Shown: piece by piece, positions 22,281-33,109 of the stretch
Position numbering within the stretch: the first letter of the stretch is position 1
Layout: the number at the start of each line of letters is the position of its first letter
Origin: Diaporthe sp. PMI_573
Taxonomy: Eukaryota > Ascomycota > Sordariomycetes > Diaporthales > Diaporthaceae
DNA: 64,000 nt
NCBI GenBank assembly: GCA_021399435.1
Contig: JAJTUP010000109.1
Location: 117,980 to 181,979 of the forward strand
Direction: 5' to 3'
Notes under the pieces: model-generated
The model's input: the letters and a program-made list of their open reading frames with translations, nothing else
Told to the model about the DNA's origin: nothing
Databases searched by the model: none
Made by a program: the position numbers and the translations under genes

Positions 22281-22466
22281 CTAGGCTAACCTGGACAACA
22301 GCTGCCTTTCCGAGATCAGATAATCCTTAGCAGAGAAATGAGCAAGCTGAAGCTGAACCACAGGAACGTTGTCACCTTTTCCGATGCGAGATTCTGGAGT
22401 CGGCCATATAGCACTGATGCGTTTTAACATTTGAAATCTTTCTCTGAACCATAATTCTGTGTCCAC
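22281..22466 (-). pseudogene. NLR (NACHT-type) winged-helix/linker fragment
   Basis: The minus frame contains VQLQLAHFSAKDYLISERQ, close to the (I/V)xLAHFSVKEYLLS motif found after the NACHT domain in fungal STAND/NLR proteins, just before ankyrin or WD repeats. No NACHT Walker motifs are visible. Together with the ankyrin fragment at 20189-20775 in the same orientation, it may be the remains of one NLR gene split by the ferric-reductase segment. Confidence 0.5.
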
Positions 22467-22569
22467 AAGGAATCACTTTGCAGAAGAGCGTATTGGACAG
22501 ATACGCCCAAACCAGAAACCGCACAAACAACATGGCAGTCACGTTCTCCGAGGGTCAGAAGGTTGTCTA

Positions 22570-22974
22570 TCATTGCGCTGGGGAAGTTACTGTCCATTGG
22601 AAGTCGTGCCCTAGCACTCGCTCCGCTGCTTTAGCGCGTTGTCGCCCGCCCCGGCAACTGAGTTTAATACTGGGTGGGAGAGTTGGCGGATCTGCACCCC
22701 TTAAGCTGCCTGCAAGCACGGATTGTAACTTTTTATATGTGGTGTGATCAATATCAGCCAGAATTTGGTTGCGTAATATGTGCGGATGGCAACCGATATT
22801 TCGAAACAGGCGTTCTTTTTGCATAATATTGTACTCTTTGGGCAATCGGCCATTATTGAGAGATTTTGGGAAGGCGAGACAAGAAATAGGGGCTTTGACT
22901 ACACCGACCAACCAAGGAGAAAGCGAATCCAAGTCCATCATAGGGAAATGAGAGCGATCGGTACAGGATTGCAC
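22570..22974 (-). pseudogene. Possible protein-kinase N-lobe fragment
   Basis: A 134-codon minus frame whose first half includes EYNIMQKERLFRNIGCHPHIL, similar to the alpha-C region of fungal protein kinases (E-K-xxYxxLGxHPxIL). No glycine loop or catalytic HRD/DFG is seen, and the second half is unrecognised. A low-confidence remnant. Confidence 0.3.
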
Positions 22975-23198
22975 ATTAGAAACGAAGGGACAAAATGAAA
23001 TTTATCTCCCGAGGGCCTATTTATTCAAGTCTACTGTCTTTGTATTTAAATAATGAGGTATTGTGCTAGGGCTAAATTAGAATTAAGATATTAGAAGTCT
23101 AGTCAGGTTGGAAGTACACTTTAGCCCCAAGCTGTGTAGGATTGATTAAAAGTACGCCTGCGAATCTTAAATAATTATGAAAAATGCTACGCTTAATA

Positions 23199-23546
23199 TC
23201 AAATTGGGTAATCCAGCTCGTTTTCAAGTTTTTTCAGTGCCGTAAAATCCCTTTCGTCCTGCGTGGGGCCCAATTGGGCCTCTCGTAAATCCCCATCCGC
23301 GACGGGCACGCTGCCCACAGCTTGTGCAAGTGCTTCGGGCCTCAGTTGGACGGCGATAGCCACGAGGTCCCAGTGTTTCTTCATCTTGACTGCAGCCTCG
23401 TGCTGGGCAACCATGGTGACGGTGGTCTTGACTCCCCGGTCGTGGTAGTCAATCGCAGTGGCTCGCTCCTGGTCGAGGGATCTCCACTTGTCTTGTATCC
23501 GGCGAAGAAATGCGTATTGAACTTCTGGAGGCAGGCAATTGGTCAC
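23199..23546 (-). CDS. Hypothetical protein or fragment
   Basis: An open minus frame of about 115 codons with balanced, helix-forming composition (EVQYAFLRRIQDKWRSLDQ, TTVTMVAQHEAAVKMKKHWD) but no ATG near its beginning; a TAG lies a few codons upstream. It looks like the 3' part of a real gene whose 5' part is lost. Not recognised. Confidence 0.35.
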   Translation of the reverse strand: MTNCLPPEVQYAFLRRIQDKWRSLDQERATAIDYHDRGVKTTVTMVAQHEAAVKMKKHWDLVAIAVQLRPEALAQAVGSVPVADGDLREAQLGPTQDERDFTALKKLENELDYPI

Positions 23547-23948
23547 TTTGAGAGGGTGTGTCTACTCTGCCAGATGTCTTTGACTTAATTTAAAAAAAGA
23601 GAACGTGTTTTAGGTCTTAAAGATAACTTTCCTTACACCAAAGCCATTTTTGAAGAACGTTACAATCAGAGAATGCTTATAGTGTGATTTTGACGCAAAC
23701 TGGGACGGCTCAGGAATTAAAAAACTTTTTTTAAAGCATTCTTCGTCATCTAAGTCTAAAATTAAAGGAAGTCGCATTCTCCCAAAATCTAAATTAAGGA
23801 ATAAAGTATTAAGTTTTGTAAATCATTTTGAACTATGTCTCTCGAGTATATATTCCCTGCAGAATCCAGATAGATACTAGATGAGCCCTACCTATATTGA
23901 ATAGAATGTTTCTACCACCAACACCATTTTGTGGACGTGTTCCTCCTC
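23547..23948. other. AT-rich intergenic stretch
   Basis: Rich in A/T runs; no frame of interest. It serves as the 5' flank of the TPR-2EXR gene. Confidence 0.5.
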
Positions 23949-25526
23949 ATGCATAAAATGAACCAGCTAGATAACGACGCTATCCTCGGCCTAGAGAAAT
24001 ACAGCAAAGGAGAGTACGAAAAAGCCGAGCGTATCTTCCAAAAATGCCTCAAAAAAAAAAAGGGAAATCTCTACCGACTCACTATTGAGAATGCCCTAGG
24101 GACAGCGTATTTTATGCAAAAAAAGTATGAGAAGGCAGAGAAGCGATTTTCTGATGCTTTGAAGGAAATGCATTGGCAAGCCCATCCCTCCACGCTCGAA
24201 TGCAAGCGCACTCTAGCTTGGACCTATGCAAAGCTAGGCAACCCCAACCAGGCTGAAAGCTTAGTCCAGGAAGTGTTAGCATCTCTACTACGACCCCCTA
24301 GCTATATGGATCGCATCATACAGGAGATACTAAGCATATACGGATGTATTACTCGATCGCGGGAGGGTGGACAGCAAACACATCTACCTACAGCTGAGAG
24401 AGCCAAAGTGAAGAGACTGGCCCATTTCCCTCGCTTCAGCCGTTTGCCAGGTGAGATTCGCAATCTGATCTGGGAATTCGCAGCGGTCGCCGCCATAACG
24501 CAACCCAAATATGTTTCAGTTCTTGTCGAGAACAACGAGATCAGAATGGCCTATACGCGGACGCAGAGCTTGCCCTTGGTGTGCAAAGAGAGCTTTGCAA
24601 TATATTTCGAAAACTATTTCCGCCATAACCATGACTCACTGGCGTATGGAGAGTCGGATGCGCACCTTGCTGTCAACTTTGCGTGCGATATATTCCATCT
24701 CGCCGGTGATATCAAGGAACTTGATGATCAGCTGCGAGAAAATGTTCTCTGCCTCGAGAGGATTGTTCTGGACCACGGCGACAGCGTCTTCGACTTTCTT
24801 AACCTCATTCCCAAATTACAGGAATTGTGGGTATCATTTAAGCCAAACGTCCAGTTAGATGTCTTGTCAGAAGAATACCAAACAGCATGGTCAGCCCACC
24901 ATTGCTACGAATTCCCTCATGATTTCTACAACCCTTATCCTTACGACCTGGACGACGGTGTGCAATGCGATCGCGAAGGCAGAGTCCCATGCCCAATTTG
25001 CCTTTGGACGAGCGAATTTGACGAGTCGTATCAACACGTAGTGCCAACATCACGCAACTCTAAATTTGCACTTACATATCCGTCTTCACTGCATGCGCTT
25101 CCCTCACCTAAGGATATATCGCTATCAACGACTCCGGTTCTTAGATGGGTCTGGCGTGGTGGGTTCAGCCTTCCCGACCCGGCCAAAAAACCAGAACACT
25201 TTTGTGACCTTGCATTGAGATACCTCTTACGGCATTGTGATAATGAAGTTATTCGAGTTCTTTTTGTTAAGACTTATGGAGAAGGAGGAGGAGGGGAAGA
25301 GGAAGAAGAAGAAGAAGAAGAAGAAGAAGAAGAAGAAGAAGAAGAAGAAGAAGAAGAAGAAGAAGAAGAAGAAGAAGAAGAAGAGAAGAGGAAGAGGAAG
25401 AGGAAGAGGAAGAGGAAGAGGAAGAGGAAGAGGAAGAGGAAGAGGAAGAGGAAGAGGAAGGACCTCCCTTCGGTAAGAGCCATGAATCCTAGGCGTATGA
25501 GTGTTTGTTTCTACGGAGTCAACTAA
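23949..25526 (+). CDS. TPR-2EXR protein with long Glu and Lys/Arg tracts
   Basis: An ORF of 525 residues from ATG 23949; the frame is open slightly further upstream without an ATG. TPR-like helices cover about residues 10-120 (YSKGEYEKAERIFQKCL, YFMQKKYEKAEKRFSDAL, YAKLGNPNQAESLVQEVL). The 2EXR domain begins near residue 157 with FPRFSRLPGEIRNLIWEFAA, and its second half includes SLPLVCKESFAIYFENYF. Residues about 445-505 are encoded by a GAA/GAG array giving poly-Glu and then an alternating Lys/Arg tract. TPR and 2EXR suggest protein interaction; function unknown. Array length is likely unstable and any length change not divisible by three would alter the tail. Confidence 0.7.
   Translation: MHKMNQLDNDAILGLEKYSKGEYEKAERIFQKCLKKKKGNLYRLTIENALGTAYFMQKKYEKAEKRFSDALKEMHWQAHPSTLECKRTLAWTYAKLGNPNQAESLVQEVLASLLRPPSYMDRIIQEILSIYGCITRSREGGQQTHLPTAERAKVKRLAHFPRFSRLPGEIRNLIWEFAAVAAITQPKYVSVLVENNEIRMAYTRTQSLPLVCKESFAIYFENYFRHNHDSLAYGESDAHLAVNFACDIFHLAGDIKELDDQLRENVLCLERIVLDHGDSVFDFLNLIPKLQELWVSFKPNVQLDVLSEEYQTAWSAHHCYEFPHDFYNPYPYDLDDGVQCDREGRVPCPICLWTSEFDESYQHVVPTSRNSKFALTYPSSLHALPSPKDISLSTTPVLRWVWRGGFSLPDPAKKPEHFCDLALRYLLRHCDNEVIRVLFVKTYGEGGGGEEEEEEEEEEEEEEEEEEEEEEEEEEEEEEKRKRKRKRKRKRKRKRKRKRKRKRKDLPSVRAMNPRRMSVCFYGVN
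25279..25461. repeat. GAA/GAG purine-rich microsatellite within the TPR-2EXR ORF
   Basis: First mostly GAA units (25279-25385), then AGGAAG-type hexamer units (25386-25461). The plus strand is purely purine over about 180 bases; such mirror-repeat tracts can form triplex DNA. Confidence 0.9.
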
Positions 25527-26554
25527 ACAGCAAATGTTATGGTATGTGTGATACTTGTTTTTGTCGTTCCCTTTTTTTCATAGTAGAGTTTGTGTGACGT
25601 TTTACATGATCCATTCAGAGGCAACTATTGTCAGAGGAAAATATTTCATTGCGGTATGGCATCCTTTTTATGGCGAGCGTAAATTTGACGGAAGTATCAA
25701 TTACAAATAACCACCTGCTATCGGACTGGGCGCAGGGAGATCCATTGCTGCTCCGTGTTAGGATACGGTTCTCATCTGGATAAGTACGCGGCTTACAACC
25801 CGTAGTCGGCAGAGTGAGCTTGACACATGGGTCGTGTGTGTAGCCCTTCCCCAAATCTGCACCGGCTGCCACAACGAACAAGGACAGAATCGGCTTGATC
25901 TTTGAAAAGAGCATGTTGGGCGAGGCGCGTGAGGATGATACTGGAGCATTGGCCGAGATAATATTGTGTTGTTTGGCTGATGAGGTCGAGCAAGCTTCGT
26001 GAGTAGCGTTCAGCAGGAGAGAATGAAATTTGCGACAAGGCTACCAGGCAAATGTAAAACTGGCACTTTGTACTTTTTCTCAGAAAGGAAAACTGTCCGG
26101 CCAAGGGCGTAAAGTGACAAAGGAGCAGGACATATTAATTATTTATACACAGCCGCTACTGCCACACCGTTTCTAAAAGTAAAGGCAAATCATGTACTGT
26201 CCTGTAGTGCTTTCGAATGTATGTACTGTATTTTTACGCTTTTGTACCCAAAGTAAAGTGCATATGTACTTCTGTCCAACTAAAGTACTTCCAAAAAATA
26301 AAGACTATAAGGACATTGGGACTTCGGCGTGAGGTGTGGTATAAATATCATTGGTCAGGGGTGCTGTACTTTCGTCTTGTGAGCGATGACGAGAGCTCCC
26401 TGCCGATGCGTGTCCAAACGACTCACGTCCAAACATACCTTGTTGCATAGGTTGGAGATAAGGAGTACCACACTATCTCACCCTGAGGGCCACATAGAAG
26501 GGACGCACTCTGCTCTCCGGCCGCCGCCGCCTCTCCACCCTGAGACCCACAAAT
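25527..26554. other. Intergenic; one unassigned minus frame
   Basis: A 103-codon minus frame at 25793-26104 includes ISFSPAERYSRSLLDLI, protein-like but unrecognised. 26190-26300 has GTAC-rich words like those near 5.5 kb. Confidence 0.45.
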
Positions 26555-26800
26555 TCAGCTGGGACCCAACACGATGAAGAACTGGCTGGCAGACACCAAC
26601 ATCCCCACCAGCACGAAGCCACGATTCCTGAATCTCCATCCCACCAGAACCAGGCGAGCCTCCACGAACAACCGCGGCGGATTGTTCGGCAATACGCTCG
26701 CGCTCAGCCTCAGCCTCCTCATTCTCCAGACGATCCAGTTCATCGATCGTGTCCAGAGACGATGCCTTGATCAGTGCGTTCTAAATAGTTCAATTTCGTA
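26555..26800 (-). pseudogene. pogo/Fot1-like transposase C-terminal fragment
   Basis: In one minus frame, NALIKASSLDTIDELDRLEN followed by EEAEAERERIAEQ matches the acidic C-terminal tail common in fungal pogo/Fot1 DDE transposases. No DDE residues are present; the frame ends beyond VCQPVLHRVGSQ. Scrap of a DNA transposon. Confidence 0.4.
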
Positions 26801-26904
26801 ATAGTGGGAATAGGGAAAGCTCGAGTATTCTTGGAAGAACCTTTGAGCTTCCCTGCCGCGCAATGCAACGCCTTCTAAACCAGCCCTTTGATTTGGGCAA
26901 CATT

Positions 26905-27228
26905 CGATTTGGTGTCCAAAGCGATGGGCTTGTCTTATAGGCTCGTCACCACTAGCTCTGGTGACATGCTCCGAAGAAGCCGAGAAAATAATGTACGTAA
27001 ACTGGCCCCCTATGTGGAAAGGACATATTAACCGATAAACAGTAAGAATCATTTTATATTAAATGAAACCTTGAGCTGCAGATCCCGCAGAATGTCGCAG
27101 GGCTATCCTCATGAGGTCTTGACAGCATCAAACTATCTCGAGGACATGGCGAAGCGAGCAGCTTTGGAAAATTTCAACGAATTGCAGATAAATAGTTTTC
27201 TGGAGCAGGTAAAATCAGGTCTAGCCTA
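26905..27228 (+). pseudogene. Fragment of an unknown repeated gene family, copy 1 (3' part)
   Basis: The plus strand reads KRWACLIGSSPLALVTCSEE and EEAEKIM, then a likely intron (donor GTACGTAA or GTAAAC near 26993; acceptor CCGCAG near 27090), then GYPHEVLTASNYLEDMAKRA up to SGLA and a stop at 27228. The gene at 47694-48609 has the same exon ends, and even its intron is similar (shared words around TTTATATTAAA). The 5' part of this copy is absent. Confidence 0.6.
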
Positions 27229-28289
27229 GAAGCATTCTGAGATGCAAATTAGAGGCGAGTTCGACATGATGGCGTTAGAACCTACTGAGTGAAGAAAGTA
27301 CTTTGAGCTGGATAATTCCGGAATGAACGAGTGCACAGTGACCATGCTCTTGTAGAATCATTTGGGCCATGCGATCCTGGATTCTGTTCCGAATCAAGCC
27401 TTGAACTTCAAAATCTGCGCAATATAGTGGAATACATGATGGACTCACCAAGTTCAACAATCGCAGGCAGTTCAGCGCCTCGGAAGAGGCGTGCAATTGG
27501 TACCCTATAATGCTACCATGGTCACTTTTACTAGATGGTGCAATCAAATAATGCTGAAGACGGGCCTGAGAAGAGAAAACTCTTTATCTGCTGCTGACTG
27601 TTGATGAGAAGCTCGTTGCTGAAACCTGCTCTTGTATCCTAGGATAGACAAGAGCTTGCTTGTGCGGGTGTTTCATTGTGGCCCCCAGGATGAGACCGTA
27701 ACCTGAAAATTTGCAGAAATTCTATGTCGTAGCTCTTACTATTTCAATTAGCGGGCTTTCTACGCTTTTCTTTACCGTATTTTGGCAAATTTGGTAGACA
27801 CGCATATGTACTTCTAACTCTGAAATCCAAAGGTCTCATTTCAGTAGTTCATATTGGACGTAAAGGTCTTACAATGTGGTGCCTTAGAAAGAACAAACCA
27901 ATACAAATAAGTATAACGCGCGTGACACAGAAATCATTTGTCGATATATAGTACTGCACGCCTAAAAGTCTGCAGTTCAGTATCTCTACTGTTAATTCAA
28001 GCATTAACTGCAATACAACGGCCATGTCCAGCATCTAGAGTAAGTCGAGTACTGGAAACGACATAACAAGTTTGCCAGGTTTGGATGTAAGCTGACGTGC
28101 GAGATAGCTGGTATGAAATGCTTCCAACTGGTTTAATGCTGAGCACAATCCTGTCATTCTATCCCACTTTCCCCTGTCTGTCCCAAACTCTTCCACCCCC
28201 TATCTTTACAATGCTTAGTCGGTAAGGCTTGTAAAGCAGACGGAAAATCAGTTCCACCATGGCTAACTCCAGGTGATCCTGGGTTTTGC
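27229..28289. other. Intergenic, AT-rich
   Basis: A 90-codon minus frame at 27275-27547 is unrecognised; the rest has no gene signature. Confidence 0.45.
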
Positions 28290-28484
28290 TTACACACTAT
28301 GTGTGCAAAATTTAGTGGATATGGTCGTTGTGCAGACCTGGTCCCATGGATCGTCTTCTTGGCAGTTGAGTAAATCATTTTGAGTCCTACACCCTATTTG
28401 AGGCCAACAACATCGCTCAAGCTCAGCGCAGATGTGTCCACCGCTGACGGCAAGAGCCGCCCAGAGTGCCATTTTCTTCAACAT
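28290..28484 (-). CDS. Candidate small secreted cysteine-rich protein
   Basis: From ATG 28484 the frame gives 64 residues: a signal-peptide-like start (MLKKMALWAALAVSGGHICA) and a short mature part with six cysteines (RCC, GCR, NCQ, VCT, FCT) in about 44 residues. Size and cysteine density fit fungal small secreted proteins and effectors. The frame is open further upstream, but the internal ATG gives the better signal peptide. No homologue recognised. It may be longer if an intron lies near the 3' end. Confidence 0.4.
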   Translation of the reverse strand: MLKKMALWAALAVSGGHICAELERCCWPQIGCRTQNDLLNCQEDDPWDQVCTTTISTKFCTHSV

Positions 28485-28661
28485 TGTCCTTGTCTTCCCT
28501 TTACTCCCAAGCCCCTTGCAGGTAGAGGACTTCCATAGAGCAATTCGCTCCGCTGTCACAGCTTTGCGCTGAATGCGCTCGAGTGAGCTGGTAGGGACTA
28601 GACTTCTGACATGCTTTCGTGTGCTTGTAGGTTGGCTTGTGGTGGCCGTTCTCCTCGAAGG

Positions 28662-29363
28662 TCACCGAGCCGTCTGATGTCTGAGTGCTAGCTCTGCATC
28701 GGCGATTTCCACTAGGTTAGACGCCTTGGCGATCGTGCTCAAGCCCAGCTCCTGCCCGGGATCAGATTCGGGCACTATATTGATCGGATTCTGCTCCTTC
28801 TTATGGAAACAGGTGCAGCGACCACCATGACTGCTGCAGCAGCTGTCCCTGTGGCCGTCAACTGTGACCATGCATTTGCTAGTCTTCTCGCCGCAGTCGC
28901 ACTTGATACGAGTCGACTTGGAACGGCGCATATTGCGACAGTGGGAGCACTGGGATACAAGGCGACTCTTTTTATTGATGTGCTGGCGGTATATGTGCTG
29001 ATTGACCTCCTTGATGCGTTTGAGGGTGTATTTGAGACATCTGTGGTACTTTTTTGGGTTGGACTTCTGGAATGGGCAGGCGAAGACTGTGTTGGATCTT
29101 TGCTCAATGGAATCTGCGCCAACGGACTGGGTATATTCACTTTTCTGATTACCAGGAGCTGGCATATCATTTGAGAATGCTGTCACCAGCGAGCGGTATT
29201 GAAGCATCTTGGCGACATTTGCCATTATCTCGTCATCTAGTCCCTCTTGGCCCACAGCGATGCCCATCATGACTAACTGCACGTAATTGCACACCCGGTG
29301 ACCACTTTCAGCAGGGCACATACAGATAGATTGGTTGCGTGTGGTTCTGATGCACAAGGCCAA
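28662..29363 (-). CDS. C2H2 finger / copper-fist hybrid protein
   Basis: The frame encodes 233 residues. Residues 94-128 (FACPFQKSNPKKYHRCLKYT, then IKEVNQHIYRQH) match the degenerate C2H2 finger of many fungal regulators. Directly after it, residues 129-190 match the second half of the copper-fist domain of copper-responsive regulators: INKKSRLVSQCSHCRNMRRS, KCDCGEKTSKC, then DSCCSSHGGRCTCFHKKE. The first copper-fist half with its CxxCxxGHR zinc site is replaced by the C2H2 finger, apart from a weak GHRVC at residues 21-25. Copper-fist proteins sense copper and bind promoters in the nucleus. The protein is far shorter than family members and ends soon after the cysteine-rich part, so it may be a chimera or remnant. 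Confidence 0.6.
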   Translation of the reverse strand: MALCIRTTRNQSICMCPAESGHRVCNYVQLVMMGIAVGQEGLDDEIMANVAKMLQYRSLVTAFSNDMPAPGNQKSEYTQSVGADSIEQRSNTVFACPFQKSNPKKYHRCLKYTLKRIKEVNQHIYRQHINKKSRLVSQCSHCRNMRRSKSTRIKCDCGEKTSKCMVTVDGHRDSCCSSHGGRCTCFHKKEQNPINIVPESDPGQELGLSTIAKASNLVEIADAELALRHQTAR

Positions 29364-30312
29364 GTAGAGCAGCAGCCTGTATCTGGTAATTTTCGCCGTA
29401 TCAGGTGGCCGGTAGCATCAAGCATAACTTGGGGCAGATACAAATGAGCAAGCATTGTGATGATGGGGTAGGGGGGGAAGTATCACAGCAACTTCAACCA
29501 CTGGTTCACTGCAGCCTTTCCATTGAGTCTGGCTTTCTACAGATCAATTTCATTTTTCTTATCTCAGCTGCTTGAATCCCTTCTTCTAAATCGCCCAAGA
29601 TGCCTAGAGGCGCCTATGATGTATCTGCCACCAACAACCCCCGCCCAAGGCCCAATCCAGAGAGAACGGGCTTCATGGAGGGAAAGCATGCCCAGTCGCT
29701 CCAATCTGTCGCTCCCGCTACCAACGACCGTCTTACCGCCTTGAGCTGCACCTCTTCCCAGAATTTTTGGAAACACACTATTGCTATGGCCCGCTTCTCC
29801 GCCTATTTCCCCAAGACACTAATTAAAGTATAAAATACTCAAGCACCAATAATCACCCTAGTGAATTATTATCTGAATCGACAGTGGCTGTGTACAATTC
29901 GAGGGAGCTGATGGGGAATATCTGCTGCGAAATAGTACGACCTTTTAAGGCCTGGGGTAACATCGCCGTCGTCTAGAAGCAGTGTTGGACGCACAAAAGC
30001 GACACAAAGTCTCGGCCACGTCCGCATGTGTTGCTCATTCTGAGCTTGGGTTGTAAATGGCCCTCCACTGCAGCTGAATATATCTATCGTGGTTGGTTTC
30101 TGGTATCGAAAAGTGTTTCCACCGTTTTAGGCGCACAGCAGATCACTGTCGTCCACCTGACAGGTTAACTACTATCGGGCGTCATCATGGATCTGTGTGT
30201 CGACTGTTAGATTAGCTTCCGAATACTTCTCCCAAACCTTTTAGATATATGGTTCGTGTTGAATGGGCTTTCTTGTACGTACATACAGGTATCGCGTAAA
30301 CGATGAGTTGGA
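29364..30312. other. Intergenic; one small plus-strand ORF
   Basis: ATG 29600 opens a 77-codon frame to 29833 (MPRGAYDVSATNN) in fair start context (CCCAAGATG), without recognised domains. Nothing else is supported. Confidence 0.4.
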
Positions 30313-30918
30313 TTGGTTGTTGATTACTTTTCTTCTGTCGATAAGCACGCCCATGCCACGGGGGCTGACTTAGTCATTCCGCCAAGCCGTGGATATCAGC
30401 GTACGGCCCATATCGACCTCCCAGTACACTCCGTTTTCCCAGAAGACGAGCAAGGCCTGTCGGAGCTCGCACGACAAGTTGAGGAGCAGCAACAGCACGA
30501 GAAGGCAGGGCACGGCCCCGACCATGACGCAAGGAACGATGGCACGAGCTCCTCCGACCCGGACTATTCCGGCTTTGAAGACTGCCGCAAGGTAACATTT
30601 GGTGGTGGCCGCCAGGCAAGCAGCACCAGGACTGTTTAGCCTGCGAGCCTCACATACGATTCCTCCGACGGCTACTCGGCACCATCCACAGACAGTCTTC
30701 TAAGCACATCACCGACGCCATCAACGGGATACGACCAACAATTCATACAGCCAACAGGTGCATTCTCAGGCATGGATATGATAAACAAGGGGCTGCTCGA
30801 GTCTAAATTCGGTACCATCAAACCACATGTTTTGTCATGTCCCAACCCAGAAATGATGCTGGGTGTCGGTAACCCCATGATCTACTCTGTATTTAATCCA
30901 GAAGGCATGCAACTATGA
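30313..30918 (+). CDS. Hypothetical low-complexity protein, two exons
   Basis: Exon 30313-30591 joins exon 30640-30918 across an intron with GTAACA...TGTTTAG, phase 0, giving about 185 residues. The first frame codon is not ATG, so the true start may be in an upstream exon; a GTACAG splice-acceptor-like site lies just before. The product is acidic and polar (HDARNDGTSSSDPDYSGF), then Ser/Thr/Pro-rich (STDSLLSTSPTPSTGYDQQF) and ends GNPMIYSVFNPEGMQL. Composition resembles the C-terminal part of a transcription factor, but no domain is seen. Confidence 0.45.
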
Positions 30919-33109
30919 TCAAGACCGAGGGCAACCGGGTATGATTTTCACGACGCGAACATATTTCCATCCCCGTCTCCTTAACGTAGATGTTAAGAAT
31001 TAGTAGAGGCCGAGCATAAGGATTAAACCCTCGGAGGATAGCCTTCTTCCATTAAGTCTTTTGAATATCTGGCATTACACCAGTAAAGTCAAAGACTTGG
31101 CGGTGTTTAAATCCAACAGCTAGAAGGCCTAAAATCTAAGAACGAGAAGCAATTTGATACTGAGGCGCCATTGCAAAAGAAACACCAAAGCAACTATTGT
31201 GAGAAAAAATGGTAATGAGGATGATGTTTAGGAGGTGATGTCTCCTGCAAATTCCTCTTTCCCGCCTTGAACACACACAAATTGGGAACGCCAAGGAGAA
31301 CTAACCCCTGAACGGTGCAGGGACCCCTGCGGCTTGGGTTACTGGAATAGACCCAGATGCTTGCCCTCAAATCCTTAATCATCCTGATTCTCTTCTTGGT
31401 AGATTCTTCTTGTCACAAGTTTACTGAACATATTCCACCAACAAAAGTGCCTTGTTATTTGAGTAAGGTTTTATGTATTTCCGTAAAGTACACCTGAAAA
31501 GATCAGATGAGAAGTGTCGATCGAAAATACTACCATGTCCCTACAGAAATACAATGCGCGGATTGTGTGCCGCGTCACAAAAGATGGAGGATCACGGAGA
31601 ACATTCAAAGCCCTCAAAACCCCAGTCCTGACCTCGATTATGTCTGAATCCATTCGCCAACAATAAGAAACGATGTTCGGGACTTGTCCGAGTTAGGGAC
31701 AAGCTATTAGGATGACACTCAATATTTAACCGCTCAATCAAGACATCCTCGTTTACTAACCATTTCTGGGTGCGGCAGATTAAGGCAATGTACGAAGTTA
31801 ACGCTGAAGATACCCTGGCTATCATGGTCAAGAGCTTGGATGAGCGTGATACTACCTGGACCGAAAGCAGGTCCTGATGCGCGAAGCTTACGAGGCGGCG
31901 TCGAAAGATACGATAAAAGGCCGGCTTGCAAAGTACATCGCGATCTGTTCAGGGCACAAACTCGCGATCTTCCCAATACGAAGTCGAATACTCGCTGTCA
32001 TAGGTGCACACTTTGTGCGAATGGGTCTGCAAACGTTACGGTACAGCCCAAGGCATACCAATTCCTTATCTACAGTCCAGCAAAACCGAAACTTAAGTAT
32101 TTGTGGAATTGTCAGAGCGCTTTGTATGTAGAGATCAAATCTGGAGTTGTGTGCTAAGTCAAATGACCAATATTTGTGTGCAGAGCCGTGAATGTTTCGT
32201 TCACCTGGATGGGTTGTCCCCAGACGCAATAGATCTAGCCCCTGTGCAAGGAGAAATTGAAGGTGAAATTGCTATAGATCCGCGGTCTGGTCGAAACCAG
32301 CAGCTTCAGCGGGCTTAGTATGAGCAGCAGGTCTCGTTGCTTGCAGAAAGGTGAACAAACCGGCGAAAGATAGAAAGTAGCCGCGGTCCAGGGTCTATGG
32401 CATGTATCAGAATCAGTAGGTACCCGGAAAGTGCCACGCCATTGTGTCTCGAGACTACTCATGAATACTCATGAATTTCTTGTTTGCTCTTCGATCAGGT
32501 CAAGTTTATGTTTTTTAATGCGTGATTTATCGTAACTATATTGCTTATTCATTCTTCGGCGGACAGTAGTATGTGATACGTTAAAGATATGTGCAGCTTG
32601 ATATTGAACTTGCCTGCAGTGCGATGCACCGCCTTCTAAACTAGTACTCTGAGATATGCAACCTTCGATCTGCCGTCCTTGTGCAATCCGGGAGGTCCAA
32701 CGCCTTGTCGAGCTTAGCCATTTCCTAACAGTACTCTCTGGTGAAAGGACTCTGTAACGGATCCTTTCACCACTTGTATTATTTGGAAGAGGGGTTAATT
32801 ATACCAGTGTAAAGTACCTGATGCGTTGATTTTATTTCATATTAAGTATAACTAACCTGTACCTTGTAATTTATTTAGTGATTCTAGACTTTGAATTCAG
32901 GTTTAGGAAGCTTAATTACGACGGCCTAAACTGAGGAACACAAGTACAACGATCGATTCCGGCTTACGGGGTTGAATGATTATATAAATCAGAATCACTT
33001 CTGTCTAAAATATATCATATATAATTGTAAAGAAGGCATGAACGACATCCTATCTTAAAGCTAATGAACTGAAATTACACTTACACTAACGTCTATAGAT
33101 ACATACCCT
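30919..33109. other. Gene-poor AT-rich stretch
   Basis: Only short overlapping frames on both strands (such as 31840-32229) with no recognised motif. At about 32605-32700 there is a diverged nucleotide match to 26850-26910, including the shared word CGCCTTCTAAAC, so a degraded repeat lies here. Confidence 0.5.

Noticed and set aside
26574..26801. 75-codon plus-strand ORF
   Set aside because: It is antisense to the better-supported pogo-like C-terminal reading on the minus strand.
29273..29363. GHRVC in the N-terminal part of the hybrid protein as the missing copper-fist half
   Set aside because: Only one short GHRV match without the CxxC spacing and the following conserved positions; probably chance.
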